Under the pieces are notes generated by a model that saw only the letters and a program-made list of their open reading frames with translations, was not told where the DNA came from and ran no database searches. From positions 1-64,000 of the forward strand of contig JBCCHD010000001.1 of assembly GCA_039028935.1 (NCBI GenBank): a stretch of 64,000 bases of DNA, read 5' to 3'. Below, piece by piece: positions 8,487 through 17,249 of this stretch. Source of the stretch: Pseudomonadota bacterium (lineage in GTDB: Bacteria > Pseudomonadota > Gammaproteobacteria > Steroidobacterales > SZUA-146). Each line of letters starts with the position of its first letter. The first letter of the stretch is position 1. The position numbers and the translations under genes are program-made.

Positions 8487-9209
8487 ATGTCGAATGCTCT
8501 TTTGGTCGCGGATAACCTGACAGTGTCTCGTGGCGGTCGACAGGTGCTCGACTCGGTGAGTTTTGCAGTTGAGAAGGGCGGCGTGTTCGCCCTTCTCGGC
8601 GGCAACGGTGCCGGGAAATCGACGACCCTGCTCACCCTACTTGGTTTAATTACGCCGACTTCGGGTGAGGCCCGTATCAATGGCAATCGCGTGCACGATA
8701 ATCTTGCTGAGATCCGGCGAATGACGGCCTATCTGCCCGAATCGGCCAATCTCTATCCGCATCTCACGGCGCGAGAAAACCTGGATTACTTTCTGGCACT
8801 TGCCGGTTTGCGTCGCTCGGACGCCGAAATCGAGCAAGCGCTTCATAAAGTCTCGCTCGCGTCGGACGCGCGCCATCGCCGACTGGCCGAATATTCTAAA
8901 GGAATGCGGCAAAAGGTGGCGATCGCACTGGCGGTCTTGCGCGATACACCTTTACTACTATTGGATGAGCCCACCTCAGGGCTCGATCCGGTGGCGGTCG
9001 ATGAGTTTAATGCGCTGATTGTGGAACTGTCGGCGGGTGGTACGACCGTCATGATGGTGACGCACGATGTGTACGGTGTGTGCCACGTCGCGCGAAGCGT
9101 TGGACTGCTTCGCCACGGCAAGCTGGTCTCGGTGTTTGATGCGCCGGAGGGCGGGAACTTTGATCCCGAGACATTGCACGAAGCGTTTACAAGTCGGGGT
9201 GTGGCATGA
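8487..9209 (+). CDS. ABC transporter ATP-binding protein (CcmA/Nod-type)
   Basis: A 240-residue cytoplasmic ATPase. Walker A is GGNGAGKST (near residue 38), the signature motif EYSKGMRQKVAIA, Walker B LLLLDEPTSGLDP and the switch His in VTHDVYG. It belongs to the single-domain ATPases that power ABC-2-type permeases. The start at 8487 follows TAGGAG. Its stop overlaps the ATG of the next permease (ATGA), so the three ABC genes are translationally coupled and the ATPase presumably serves both permeases. Confidence 0.9.
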   Translation: MSNALLVADNLTVSRGGRQVLDSVSFAVEKGGVFALLGGNGAGKSTTLLTLLGLITPTSGEARINGNRVHDNLAEIRRMTAYLPESANLYPHLTARENLDYFLALAGLRRSDAEIEQALHKVSLASDARHRRLAEYSKGMRQKVAIALAVLRDTPLLLLDEPTSGLDPVAVDEFNALIVELSAGGTTVMMVTHDVYGVCHVARSVGLLRHGKLVSVFDAPEGGNFDPETLHEAFTSRGVA

Positions 9210-10654
9210 ACAGCGCGTTGCGCATCGCGCTGGAAGAGTGGCGATTCTGGTTGCGTTCCCGATTGGCTATCAGCGCCGCCGCATTGATGTTTGTGCTCAT
9301 TGTGGCGGCCGTTGTCAGTACCGTTTCGCGAATGCAGTCTGAAGCCGAGACTCGCCACGCTATGCAGGATGCCGCTGAAAAAACGTTTCTCGCCCAGCCT
9401 GACCGTCATCCCCATCGCATGGTGCACTACGGGCATTACGTGTTTCGCGCTCCGGCTCCGCTTGCTGTGATCGATCCAGGTGTCGATCCTCTGACGGGTA
9501 CGGTGATGTTTCTGGAAGGGCATCGCCAAAATTCGGCCACCTTTCCGGCGACTTACGATACGCCTTATGCCGCCGGTTTTCGGTTGCTGACGCCCGCCTT
9601 TACCTATCAGGTGCTGGTGCCTCTTGTACTGATCGTCGTGGGGTTTTCAATCATGGCCCGTGAGCGAGAACTGCAAACCGACACGCAGCTTGTCGCACAG
9701 GGCGTGAGTCCACTGACGGTTTGGCTAGGAAAATCGCTCGCTCTGATCGGACTCAGTGTTCTTATTATGCTGCCTTTGGTATGCGCCGCCGTATTGACCT
9801 CGCGTGGTGAATCCGGATCCACCGTGGGCACTCTGTTAATGGCCTATTTTTTGTATCTGGCCGCCTGGTCATTTGCCATTGTCGGCTTTTCGGCTCGAGC
9901 GCAGACTGCGGCGATGTCTCTGCTTTGGTGTTGCGTGGCGTGGCTTGCAGTGACGATTTTGGTGCCGCGTTTGGCGAGCGATGTGAGCAGTGCGCTCGCA
10001 CCAGTAGCCGGGAAAATACAAACGGATTTGGCGCTCATCGAAGAGCTGCGCAAATTGGGCGATGGCCATAATGCGTCGGATCCGGCATTTGATGCGTTAA
10101 GAGCTCGCGTGCTCGAGCAGTATGGGGTGGACGAAATCGAGAAGCTACCCGTTAACTATCGCGGCATTGTTGCCGAAGCCTCAGAAGCGCGTCTGACCGA
10201 TGTGTTGAATCAATTTGCCGAAGAGCGGATGCAAAACGAATTGGCCCAAACCCACATCGCTGGTCGCGGCGCGTTTCTTTCACCGATGGTGGCGATCAAG
10301 CACGCGTCGTTGCGACTGGTTGGGAGCGATCTTCGCAATCACCATCGTTATCTGCGTGAGGCCGAAGCGGCGCGCTTCGAGTTTGTGCAGGGCCTTAATC
10401 GCGCTCATATCCATGACCTCTCCTACCAAGACGATATCAATCGCAATAATGGGGATGAGGCTTCGAGGCGCGCTCGGGTGAGTGCGGATAATTGGCGCGT
10501 ACTGCAGTCGTTCAATTTTCAACCGACCGCAGCGAGTGATCGTATCCAGGCGGCCGGCGGTATGATGCTGATGCTCTTTCTTTGGTTTGCGGCGATGGCG
10601 GTATTTGCTTTTAAAGGTGTCAATAACAGCGAGGAGCGATTCCATGCGGGGTGA
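9206..10654 (+). CDS. ABC-2-type permease, DUF3526-like (first of two)
   Basis: A 482-residue membrane protein with one N-terminal transmembrane helix (around residues 18-38), a large extracytoplasmic loop, a block of about five helices (residues about 135-265), a second long hydrophilic segment and a final helix near the C-terminus. This one-loop-five-loop-one plan is typical of DUF3526 permeases. These genes recur beside TonB-dependent receptors with an ABC ATPase. The transported compound is not established: it may be export of a metallophore or handling of the imported ligand. Confidence 0.75.
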   Translation: MNSALRIALEEWRFWLRSRLAISAAALMFVLIVAAVVSTVSRMQSEAETRHAMQDAAEKTFLAQPDRHPHRMVHYGHYVFRAPAPLAVIDPGVDPLTGTVMFLEGHRQNSATFPATYDTPYAAGFRLLTPAFTYQVLVPLVLIVVGFSIMARERELQTDTQLVAQGVSPLTVWLGKSLALIGLSVLIMLPLVCAAVLTSRGESGSTVGTLLMAYFLYLAAWSFAIVGFSARAQTAAMSLLWCCVAWLAVTILVPRLASDVSSALAPVAGKIQTDLALIEELRKLGDGHNASDPAFDALRARVLEQYGVDEIEKLPVNYRGIVAEASEARLTDVLNQFAEERMQNELAQTHIAGRGAFLSPMVAIKHASLRLVGSDLRNHHRYLREAEAARFEFVQGLNRAHIHDLSYQDDINRNNGDEASRRARVSADNWRVLQSFNFQPTAASDRIQAAGGMMLMLFLWFAAMAVFAFKGVNNSEERFHAG

Positions 10655-11894
10655 ATTTCAGCGCGAATGGTGGTTTTTCATGCGTGATCGCCAGGCTGTC
10701 ATGACGGTGATGGCGGCGTTTTTGTTGGCCGTCATAGCGGTTGGCATCGGCTTGCGTCATGTCGCCATTCAGCACAATGAAATCGCGATTCTAGAAAACA
10801 GCACGCTGGCTGATTTGAACGATAAGTTAGCGGATGAAACCGACCCTGGCAGTGCGGCGTACTACGGATTTCGGTTTGTTTACGACCCGCCGAGTGAGTT
10901 GGCGTTTGCGGCACGTGGCGTGCGCGATCAGTTGCCGTGGAAGCATCGGCTACGGCTGTTGGCACTCGAAGGTCAAATTTACGAGCACGATAGCGGTAAC
11001 CCACAGCTTGCACAGGCCGGGAGCATTGACTATGCGTTTCTGATCGCTGTGCTGGTGCCGCTGCTCATCATTTTGATGCTGCATGATTTAGTCCACGTTG
11101 AGCGACGTAACAACCGTTTCGATTTGCTGGCGGTTACGGCCGGCAACGCAAGCACAACGATTCGATGGCGTGCCGGTGTTCGGTTGCTGGCGCTGACCGT
11201 CGCATTGGTGCTGCCATTTGTGCTCGCGTCCACTTGGTCGGGTGCCAGCGCGTTAAAGGTGACCTGGCTGGTGCTCACGACGGCCGCCTACATTGTGTTT
11301 TGGGGGGTGTTGGTGACCGTGTTAGCGCGGCGGGTGCCGACTGCCGCTGCGGCGGCCGCGTCGTTGCTTGGCGTATGGGTGGTGTTGGTGTTAGTTGTGC
11401 CGCTAACGGCTGCTTCCATTGCCGAGAGACGCATCGCCGTGCCCGAAGGCGGTGAAATTCTGCTGCAACAACGAGAAGTGGTTAATCGCGCGTGGGATTT
11501 ACCGGAGGAGGAGACGATGGAGGCCTTCGTAGTAACGCACCCAGAGTGGGCGGACTACGTGGAAACCGGCGACGGCTTCGAATGGAAATGGTACTACGCA
11601 TTTCAGCAGGTCGGCGATCAGGCGGTGGCCGACGCATCGAGCGCCTTGCGTCGCGGAGTGCGCGAACGCGACGACACTATGGCGGCCGCTGCCTGGCTGT
11701 CGCCACCTTTACTTATCGATCGGTTTTTTACACGGCTGGCGCGTACGGATATCTCGGCCTACCAGCGCTACGAGCAATGCGCGCGGCGTTATCACGCGTA
11801 TTTAAGAAAAGCGCACTATCCGATGATTTTTGATGCAGAGCCATTTGACGTTGGGCCTCTGCTTGCTCTGGATAACACCAAGGCTTGTTCTTAA
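10644..11894 (+). CDS. ABC-2-type permease, DUF3526-like (second of two)
   Basis: A 416-residue partner of the previous permease with the same plan: an N-terminal helix (residues about 17-37), a large periplasmic loop, several central helices (about 145-275) and a second large loop (about 275-400). Unlike its neighbour it lacks an obvious last C-terminal helix. The start at 10644 (MRGEFQREWWFFMRD) follows GAGGAGCGATTCC and overlaps the preceding gene by 11 bases. The pair likely forms a heterodimeric channel with the upstream ATPase. Confidence 0.72.
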   Translation: MRGEFQREWWFFMRDRQAVMTVMAAFLLAVIAVGIGLRHVAIQHNEIAILENSTLADLNDKLADETDPGSAAYYGFRFVYDPPSELAFAARGVRDQLPWKHRLRLLALEGQIYEHDSGNPQLAQAGSIDYAFLIAVLVPLLIILMLHDLVHVERRNNRFDLLAVTAGNASTTIRWRAGVRLLALTVALVLPFVLASTWSGASALKVTWLVLTTAAYIVFWGVLVTVLARRVPTAAAAAASLLGVWVVLVLVVPLTAASIAERRIAVPEGGEILLQQREVVNRAWDLPEEETMEAFVVTHPEWADYVETGDGFEWKWYYAFQQVGDQAVADASSALRRGVRERDDTMAAAAWLSPPLLIDRFFTRLARTDISAYQRYEQCARRYHAYLRKAHYPMIFDAEPFDVGPLLALDNTKACS

Positions 11895-11973
11895 CGGAGC
11901 CCTGTATCGGGAGAATGGTCGCTTGCATTTTTAGTGGATTGCGCAACACTTATGATTTGCGCTGAGAAAATCC

Positions 11974-12888
11974 ATGACCATCTCACTCAAAGACGTGACG
12001 GCCTTTTTGGCCGTTTATGAGTCCGGGGGCGTAAACGCGGCGTCGAGACGTCTAAGCGTCTCAAAATCCGTTATTTCCAGTAGATTGTCATCGCTGGAAG
12101 AGGAGATCGGTACTCCGTTGTTTATTCGCTCGACGAAGTCCACTACACCTACCGGTGCGGGAACCTTGTTCTATCAACGCGCCTCGGCTGTTGCGCGCAG
12201 CCTCGAAGATGCGGTCGAAGATGTTCGGCCAGAGAACCGAGGATTGTGCGGTACGTTGCGCATTGCCGCGCCGGTGAGTTTTACGTTGGCGCGACTTCAA
12301 GCGCCTGTCATTGAATTTGCCGGTCGCCATCCAGAGCTGCGCGTGTCGGTAAGCCTCAATGATGAGCAGGTTGACCTTGCGACGGGCGTCTTCGACTTAG
12401 CGGTGCGGGTGGGTCGGCTGCGCGACTCGACGCTCAAAGCGCGCAAGCTAGCTAGCGCGCGTCGAGTGCTGTGCGCGTCCCCGGCGTATTTGAGCGAGCG
12501 CGGTACACCGAAGTCACTTGCGGATTTGATCGATCATGACACGATCGGCTATGCCAACGCTCCGATCAGCCGCGAGTGGGAATTCAAAGACGCCTCGAGC
12601 GATACATGGGACCCGGTTAAAGTGGTGCCAAGGTTTGTGAGCAATAATGGTGAGACCATGCGCGCCGCCTTGCTCGCGGGCTTGGGACTGTGTGCAATCC
12701 CTGAGTTTTTAGTCGCGGACGACTTGGAATCGGGGCAGTTGGTGCGCGTCTTAGCGGAATACGAACTCACACTCGACGGAATTTATTGCGTGTACATGCC
12801 AGGCAGAGAGCAGTCGAAGAAAGTCCGTGCGTTTATCGACCATTTGGTCAGTCACTTTGGTGGCGCGGCCTTGCCGGATTCAGGCTAA
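11974..12888 (+). CDS. LysR-family transcriptional regulator
   Basis: A 304-residue regulator with an N-terminal winged HTH (residues 5-62; AVYESGGVNAASRRLSVSKSVISSRLSSLEEEIGTPLF) and a C-terminal periplasmic-binding-like effector domain (from about residue 90). The effector region (GTLRIAAPVSFTLARL ... LPDFAVRVG-like) is of the CrgA/DsdC-like subgroup common in Proteobacteria. It lies between the ABC operon and the next lipoprotein gene in the same direction, so its target cannot be told from position alone. The 79-base gap before it holds no terminator. Confidence 0.88.
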   Translation: MTISLKDVTAFLAVYESGGVNAASRRLSVSKSVISSRLSSLEEEIGTPLFIRSTKSTTPTGAGTLFYQRASAVARSLEDAVEDVRPENRGLCGTLRIAAPVSFTLARLQAPVIEFAGRHPELRVSVSLNDEQVDLATGVFDLAVRVGRLRDSTLKARKLASARRVLCASPAYLSERGTPKSLADLIDHDTIGYANAPISREWEFKDASSDTWDPVKVVPRFVSNNGETMRAALLAGLGLCAIPEFLVADDLESGQLVRVLAEYELTLDGIYCVYMPGREQSKKVRAFIDHLVSHFGGAALPDSG

Positions 12889-12997
12889 GCACAAAAACGA
12901 CCTGTTTGGTGATCCCGAACACGCTGTTCGTCCTCGCTGACTTAACGCACCAATTCAGAATGTTTATCCTCCTTGCAAGACGAATCGGGAGGGTTAA

Positions 12998-14245
12998 ATG
13001 TCTATCCAAAACCGCCTTTTACCATTAAGCGCGTTGGCGCTTTCGTTTCTCACTGTGGGCTGCGCCCACTCGACACCTCCGGCGATGAGCAGCCCTGTCC
13101 TAGCATCCGCTGGGGCGTTGGCGTTTGATGAGGGTAACGTGCTCTTTGTCGGTGATTCGAGGGCAGGACTTGTGCATGCCTTTGATCTGAGTAACCGTAT
13201 CGAAGATCAGTCGGAGTATCAGGTGGGGCGCGCACAGACGTTTGAAGGTCGAACCATCATCGACGGCATCGATCGACAGATTGCGGCACTGCTTGGTGTC
13301 GACGCCGATCAGGTGCTGATTAATGACATGGTCGTGCACAAAGCCAGTAAGCAGATCTTTCTTTCGGTGCATCGTGGACTAGGGCCTGACGCGGAGGCAC
13401 TAATCCTTCGCGTAAACAAAGGCCGTCTTGAGCTGGTTGATACGTCCGGGGCGATTCATACGGCCCAAAGTGTCGGTCCGGTGCCGGATGTCGAAACACT
13501 CGAATTCGGACAACCACTCAATAGCCTAGCGATTACCGACATTGATTTCTACCACGGTGAATTATTTGTTGCGGGCGTGTCGAACGATACGTTTAGTTCG
13601 ACACTGAGGCGGATGAACTATCCTTTCGAGGGCGATGTAAAAACATCGTCCATCGAAATCTGGCACGCGGTTCATGCGCAATATGAGACTCGGGCGCCGA
13701 TTATCACGCAGACCATCGCAGAGTTGGACGGTGATCCAACCCTCATTGCAATTTATGCCTGCACACCGATTGTGCGAATACCGCTTGAGCAACTCAAAGA
13801 CGGTGCGAATGTTCGCGGCGACATGATCGGAGAGATGGGTTTTGGCAATACGCCGATAGACATCGTGCACTATGTGAATGGCTGGGATCAGACTCAGAAT
13901 GTGATCGTAACAAACACCAATCGAAGCGCGGTGCAGATTCCTCTTACCGCGTTAGCCGGCGCCGAATCGATGCCGAGCGGTGAAGGGGTGCCACCAAACT
14001 TCACAGTGAGTGGCGTCACGCAATACCCGATGCCACTGAGTGGTACGCTGCATTTAGACACATTGGATGAACAATACGCAGTGGTCATTCGACGCAGTCC
14101 AGAGAACGTGCAGAATATCCAGTTGCACACGCTGCCGATGCCGTTTTTCTTTGATCGGGCCGACCACATCGTTGAAATGAACTGGGCGGATGGGCCTGAT
14201 CCATTCGGATACAAATCGGCGCCCCCAATCCAATTTGACGAATGA
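12998..14245 (+). CDS. Exported lipoprotein of unknown function, possible beta-propeller
   Basis: A 415-residue protein with a lipoprotein signal (LALSFLTVGCAHS; Cys at about 23). The mature part has repeated short beta-strand-like blocks (GNVLFVGDSRAGLVHAFDL, KQIFLSVHRGLG, GELFVAGVSNDTFSSTLRR, VIVTNTNRSAVQIPL) that suggest a beta-propeller such as an NHL/SMP-30-like fold. I do not recognise the family. The ribosome-binding site GGGAGG is strong. Its stop overlaps the next start (ATGA), tying it to the Ig-like protein, and the cytochrome and sulfite dehydrogenase genes converge on the pair. Confidence 0.6.
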   Translation: MSIQNRLLPLSALALSFLTVGCAHSTPPAMSSPVLASAGALAFDEGNVLFVGDSRAGLVHAFDLSNRIEDQSEYQVGRAQTFEGRTIIDGIDRQIAALLGVDADQVLINDMVVHKASKQIFLSVHRGLGPDAEALILRVNKGRLELVDTSGAIHTAQSVGPVPDVETLEFGQPLNSLAITDIDFYHGELFVAGVSNDTFSSTLRRMNYPFEGDVKTSSIEIWHAVHAQYETRAPIITQTIAELDGDPTLIAIYACTPIVRIPLEQLKDGANVRGDMIGEMGFGNTPIDIVHYVNGWDQTQNVIVTNTNRSAVQIPLTALAGAESMPSGEGVPPNFTVSGVTQYPMPLSGTLHLDTLDEQYAVVIRRSPENVQNIQLHTLPMPFFFDRADHIVEMNWADGPDPFGYKSAPPIQFDE

Positions 14246-15375
14246 GTTCGTCCGGTGGGGCAGTGCGGCGTCTGATCTTCGTCGCGCTTCTATCGATATG
14301 GGGTCAAGCGGCGCACGCGGAGCCGTTCGTAACCTTTGACGCACAGGATGCTTCGCTCAGTATTCATCACCTTACTGCGCAACAGCGTCGCGATATCGTT
14401 GCGCATCCGGATGCCGTCACATTGCGGCTTGCGGGTGCAACGGGCGGTATGCTGCTCACGGTGATAGAGGAGACACCCACGATCCGAATAACGCCTCGCT
14501 TTCGACTTCTGTCCGGTCGTGAGTATGAGCTGTCCATCAAGCGAGACCATGACATTTGGTTTACGGCGCCGGTTAAAACGCCAAGACAACGTGCACCGAC
14601 GCCGACCGTGCACTCGCTACACCCAACGACCATTCGCGTGCCGGCCAATGCTCTTAAGTGGTACTTACGGTTTTCCGAGCCCATGTCTCGCGGCCAACTC
14701 AGGCAGCGAGTCGCGTTGTTCGATGAAGCCGGTCAACAGGTTGAGCACCCGTTTCTTAATCTTAAGCGTGAACTGTGGGACGCCGATCAAACGCAGCTCA
14801 CCTTGCTGTTTGATCCGGGGCGCGTAAAACGGGAGGTGGGTCCGAACCGGCACGCGGGAGCGCCACTTGTCGCGGGCAAGCGCTATACATTGCTCATCTC
14901 TGGTGAGCTACAAAGCGCTGAAGGCCAACCGCTCGGCCAGGATCATCGATTGACGCTTGAAGTGGGTCCCGCCGAGCGCACGACATTCAATCCCGATCGT
15001 TGGGTGATCGGGCCACTGCAGTCCGGCTCTCAACGGCCGCTGACGATTGCGTTCGACCGAGTAATGGACGCCAGCGCTGCGCGTCATGCCATTCGTATCC
15101 AGGATAATTGTGGCCAAGCTGTGATCGGCACCACTCATTCAGATGGAACGCGCTGGCACTTTACCCCCGTCGATTCTTGGCGGGCCGGTCATTATTCCAT
15201 CTTGATCGACCCAGCGTTAGAGGACATTGCCGGTAACACCATGGCGGCACCGTTCGATCGGCGCTTCGATCCTGCGCGTCGGCGCGCGCCTGCGCCGGCC
15301 TATGCACGACCGTTTTCGATTGGCGAAAATGCGTCAAACGGCGCTCGCCGTTCGATATCGTCAGAGGGTCATTGA
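14242..15375 (+). CDS. Exported protein with Ig-like (SbsA-type) domains, unknown function
   Basis: A 377-residue exported protein (signal peptide ending near AAHAEP). Two stretches resemble bacterial Ig-like/SbsA Big_5 modules: residues about 115-225 (TIRVPANALKWYLRFSEPMSRGQLRQRVALFDEAGQQV) and about 255-335 (PLTIAFDRVMDASAARHAIRI ... GHYSILIDPALEDIAGN). Such modules usually mediate surface or periplasmic contacts and are not catalytic. It is translationally coupled to the preceding lipoprotein, so the two probably work as a pair. Its last 7 bases overlap the convergent cytochrome gene. Confidence 0.6.
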   Translation: MSSSGGAVRRLIFVALLSIWGQAAHAEPFVTFDAQDASLSIHHLTAQQRRDIVAHPDAVTLRLAGATGGMLLTVIEETPTIRITPRFRLLSGREYELSIKRDHDIWFTAPVKTPRQRAPTPTVHSLHPTTIRVPANALKWYLRFSEPMSRGQLRQRVALFDEAGQQVEHPFLNLKRELWDADQTQLTLLFDPGRVKREVGPNRHAGAPLVAGKRYTLLISGELQSAEGQPLGQDHRLTLEVGPAERTTFNPDRWVIGPLQSGSQRPLTIAFDRVMDASAARHAIRIQDNCGQAVIGTTHSDGTRWHFTPVDSWRAGHYSILIDPALEDIAGNTMAAPFDRRFDPARRRAPAPAYARPFSIGENASNGARRSISSEGH

Positions 15376-15704
15376 GTTGGCTTTGGCAATGGAGGCCTTA
15401 ATTCCGGATCCAGTAAGGGGCGCCGCGACCAGTCTTCCTCTTTGTACTGCGCTTCTAAGTAATCCAAGATTTGTTTTTCTTGTTCCGGCGGAATGGGCCA
15501 CAGGTTTTGGGTGGCCTGCATCCAGCGGATAGTCTTGAGCCAAAACGCGCGATCGCCGCGCTGGGTGGTGACCAAAAGCAGCGAATGGCAGCCGCTGCAG
15601 TGTGCGCGCACGAGCGCGTCTCCGTCGCCCGGTTTGAGGTCGCTTGCCTGACTGTTCGAGGCCAGCGTAAGAAAAAGCAAAAGTAGTAGGCTCGCCCTCT
15701 GCAT
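15369..15704 (-). CDS. Monohaem cytochrome c, probable electron acceptor of sulfite dehydrogenase
   Basis: A 111-residue periplasmic cytochrome c. After the signal peptide (ending near NSQAS), the haem motif CSGCH is at residues 36-40; a Met in IRWMQATQNLWPIPP may be the axial ligand. It begins 3 bases after the stop of the sulfite-oxidase-family gene. This is the arrangement of SorA/SorB-type sulfite dehydrogenases, in which a small cytochrome takes the electrons from sulfite oxidation. The Pro-rich C-terminal tail is a minor peculiarity. Confidence 0.8.
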   Translation of the reverse strand: MQRASLLLLLFLTLASNSQASDLKPGDGDALVRAHCSGCHSLLLVTTQRGDRAFWLKTIRWMQATQNLWPIPPEQEKQILDYLEAQYKEEDWSRRPLLDPELRPPLPKPTQ

Positions 15705-15707
15705 ACG

Positions 15708-16874
15708 CTAGACCGCTTGAACCGCGATGCGATGACACGCATTGTTTAAATAGCCCTTGGGATTCCAGCCCGGTAAGAGCATCGGTTGTGCGCGGCCCAT
15801 CTCGTCTGTCGCCCGCACAAAAATCTCATGGTATCCGGTTGAGGGCAGGCGCACATCGGCTTGCCAGGCCTGCCAGGCTAAGCGATTGTCGGGCGCCGCT
15901 AATTCGGCTTGTTGCCAGGTGGCGCCAAAATCGCAGCTCGTGTGCACCGCGTCCACTTTGAAATCCCCAGCCCACGCTTTACCGCGCACGCGGAAACGTT
16001 TGTTGTGTGGCGCGGTTGAGCCGGACCGTGGAAAAGTGATGAGTGACTTGACCGGCATCGATTCGATTATGCACATGTCCTGCTCGGCGACCTGTGTGCC
16101 GGGTGCAACGGGGTCACACGGCACGCGATACGAATAGCCTTGCATTTTCGGTCCGTCATGTACGCGATCACGCACTAATAGCGTGGTTAGCCATTTGCCC
16201 GAAACAGAGCCGGGCCAGCCGCCTAAGACCAAACGCAGTGGCGCGCCGTGCAATGGATCGATCGGTTTGCCGTTGAGCTCAAACGCGATTAACGATTCTG
16301 CTTCCAAGGCCTTGGCCACGGGCACGCCGCGCGAAATGACCTTCTTGTTCGGGTCGCCCGATAGATGGCGGTCGGCACCTTCGTAGGCGACGTACACCGC
16401 GTCATCGCTGACACCGCAATACTCGAGCACCTCTTTTAACCGCACGCCTGTCCATTTGGGACAACCGATTGCACCGGTTGACCATTGATTGCCCGACGCG
16501 CGCGGGCGGAACTCGGAGCGACCGTTACCACCACATTCAAGCTGCAAAGCGAGGGTGACCGTCGTGAACCTTTCTTTCAGCTCGCGAATGGAAAACGAAG
16601 TGGGGCGCAGACACGATTCGCCTTTGACCTGTAGCGACCAGTTGTCGGCATTCATCGACTTCGGCAGTAATCCATTGTTTCGTACAAACAGATGGCGTGT
16701 CGGTGTCACGATGTCATCGAGCAAATGCGCCGGACACTCGGCATTAAGTGGTCGATCGTTTAAAACGCGTAGAGCACTTTTGTCAACGCCGTTTTCCACT
16801 GCACGGACTAGCGTGGGCGGAGCGAGCACGAAACTGCCCGCGCTTAAAATAAATGACCGTCGATCGAATTTCAT
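15708..16874 (-). CDS. Sulfite oxidase-family molybdopterin enzyme (SorA/SoxC-like)
   Basis: A 388-residue periplasmic molybdoenzyme predicted to oxidise sulfite to sulfate. A Tat signal (MKFDRRSFILSAG) precedes the molybdopterin domain with the Mo-binding Cys in LQLECGGNGRS (Cys 114) and the typical GAIGCPKWTGVRL and HGAPLRLVLGGWPGSVSGKWL. A dimerisation domain occupies the C-terminal third (from about 270). The cytochrome gene immediately downstream supports a SorAB-type sulfite dehydrogenase. Sulfite could arise from organosulfur compounds; the DMSP lyase in this window does not itself release it. Confidence 0.85.
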   Translation of the reverse strand: MKFDRRSFILSAGSFVLAPPTLVRAVENGVDKSALRVLNDRPLNAECPAHLLDDIVTPTRHLFVRNNGLLPKSMNADNWSLQVKGESCLRPTSFSIRELKERFTTVTLALQLECGGNGRSEFRPRASGNQWSTGAIGCPKWTGVRLKEVLEYCGVSDDAVYVAYEGADRHLSGDPNKKVISRGVPVAKALEAESLIAFELNGKPIDPLHGAPLRLVLGGWPGSVSGKWLTTLLVRDRVHDGPKMQGYSYRVPCDPVAPGTQVAEQDMCIIESMPVKSLITFPRSGSTAPHNKRFRVRGKAWAGDFKVDAVHTSCDFGATWQQAELAAPDNRLAWQAWQADVRLPSTGYHEIFVRATDEMGRAQPMLLPGWNPKGYLNNACHRIAVQAV

Positions 16875-17249
16875 CGCCTCTCCTTACGGGTCTAGAGTGA
16901 GGGAGGGACCTCGACAGTCCCACTATCGGGTGTCATGCCCTGTCACTTAAAACGCTCAGTACAGCCGCTTCACGCAATACGGTCGTTTGCGCTACCGAGG
17001 TCGCGCCGAAGCAGCAATCGGTGCGCGGCATAGACGCCCTGGTCATGCTGGATCGTGATCCACGCGATCGCTTGGCACGGTAACCGTATTGCCCGAATGG
17101 TGATCATAACTTCCCGTTTGACGTTGCAACACATGAAGGGTTGTTTGCCCGACACTCTATTCGAAGCACCATTCTATACCATACAATCATAGACTGTGCT
17201 CAGGATGATTTTATATGCGATAACGCACTGTCTCCCAATCGACTCACTC
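16875..17249. other. Divergent intergenic region between sulfite dehydrogenase and epimerase-like gene
   Basis: These 375 bases hold the start signals of both flanking genes. The minus-strand gene has GGAGAGGCG just before its ATG. On the plus side an AT-rich stretch (about 17160-17215, including TATACCATACAATCATAG) is the likeliest promoter area, but I cannot define -35/-10 boxes with confidence. The plus frame is open from 17196, but the protein's conserved start is at 17250. I see no small gene or RNA. Confidence 0.35.
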
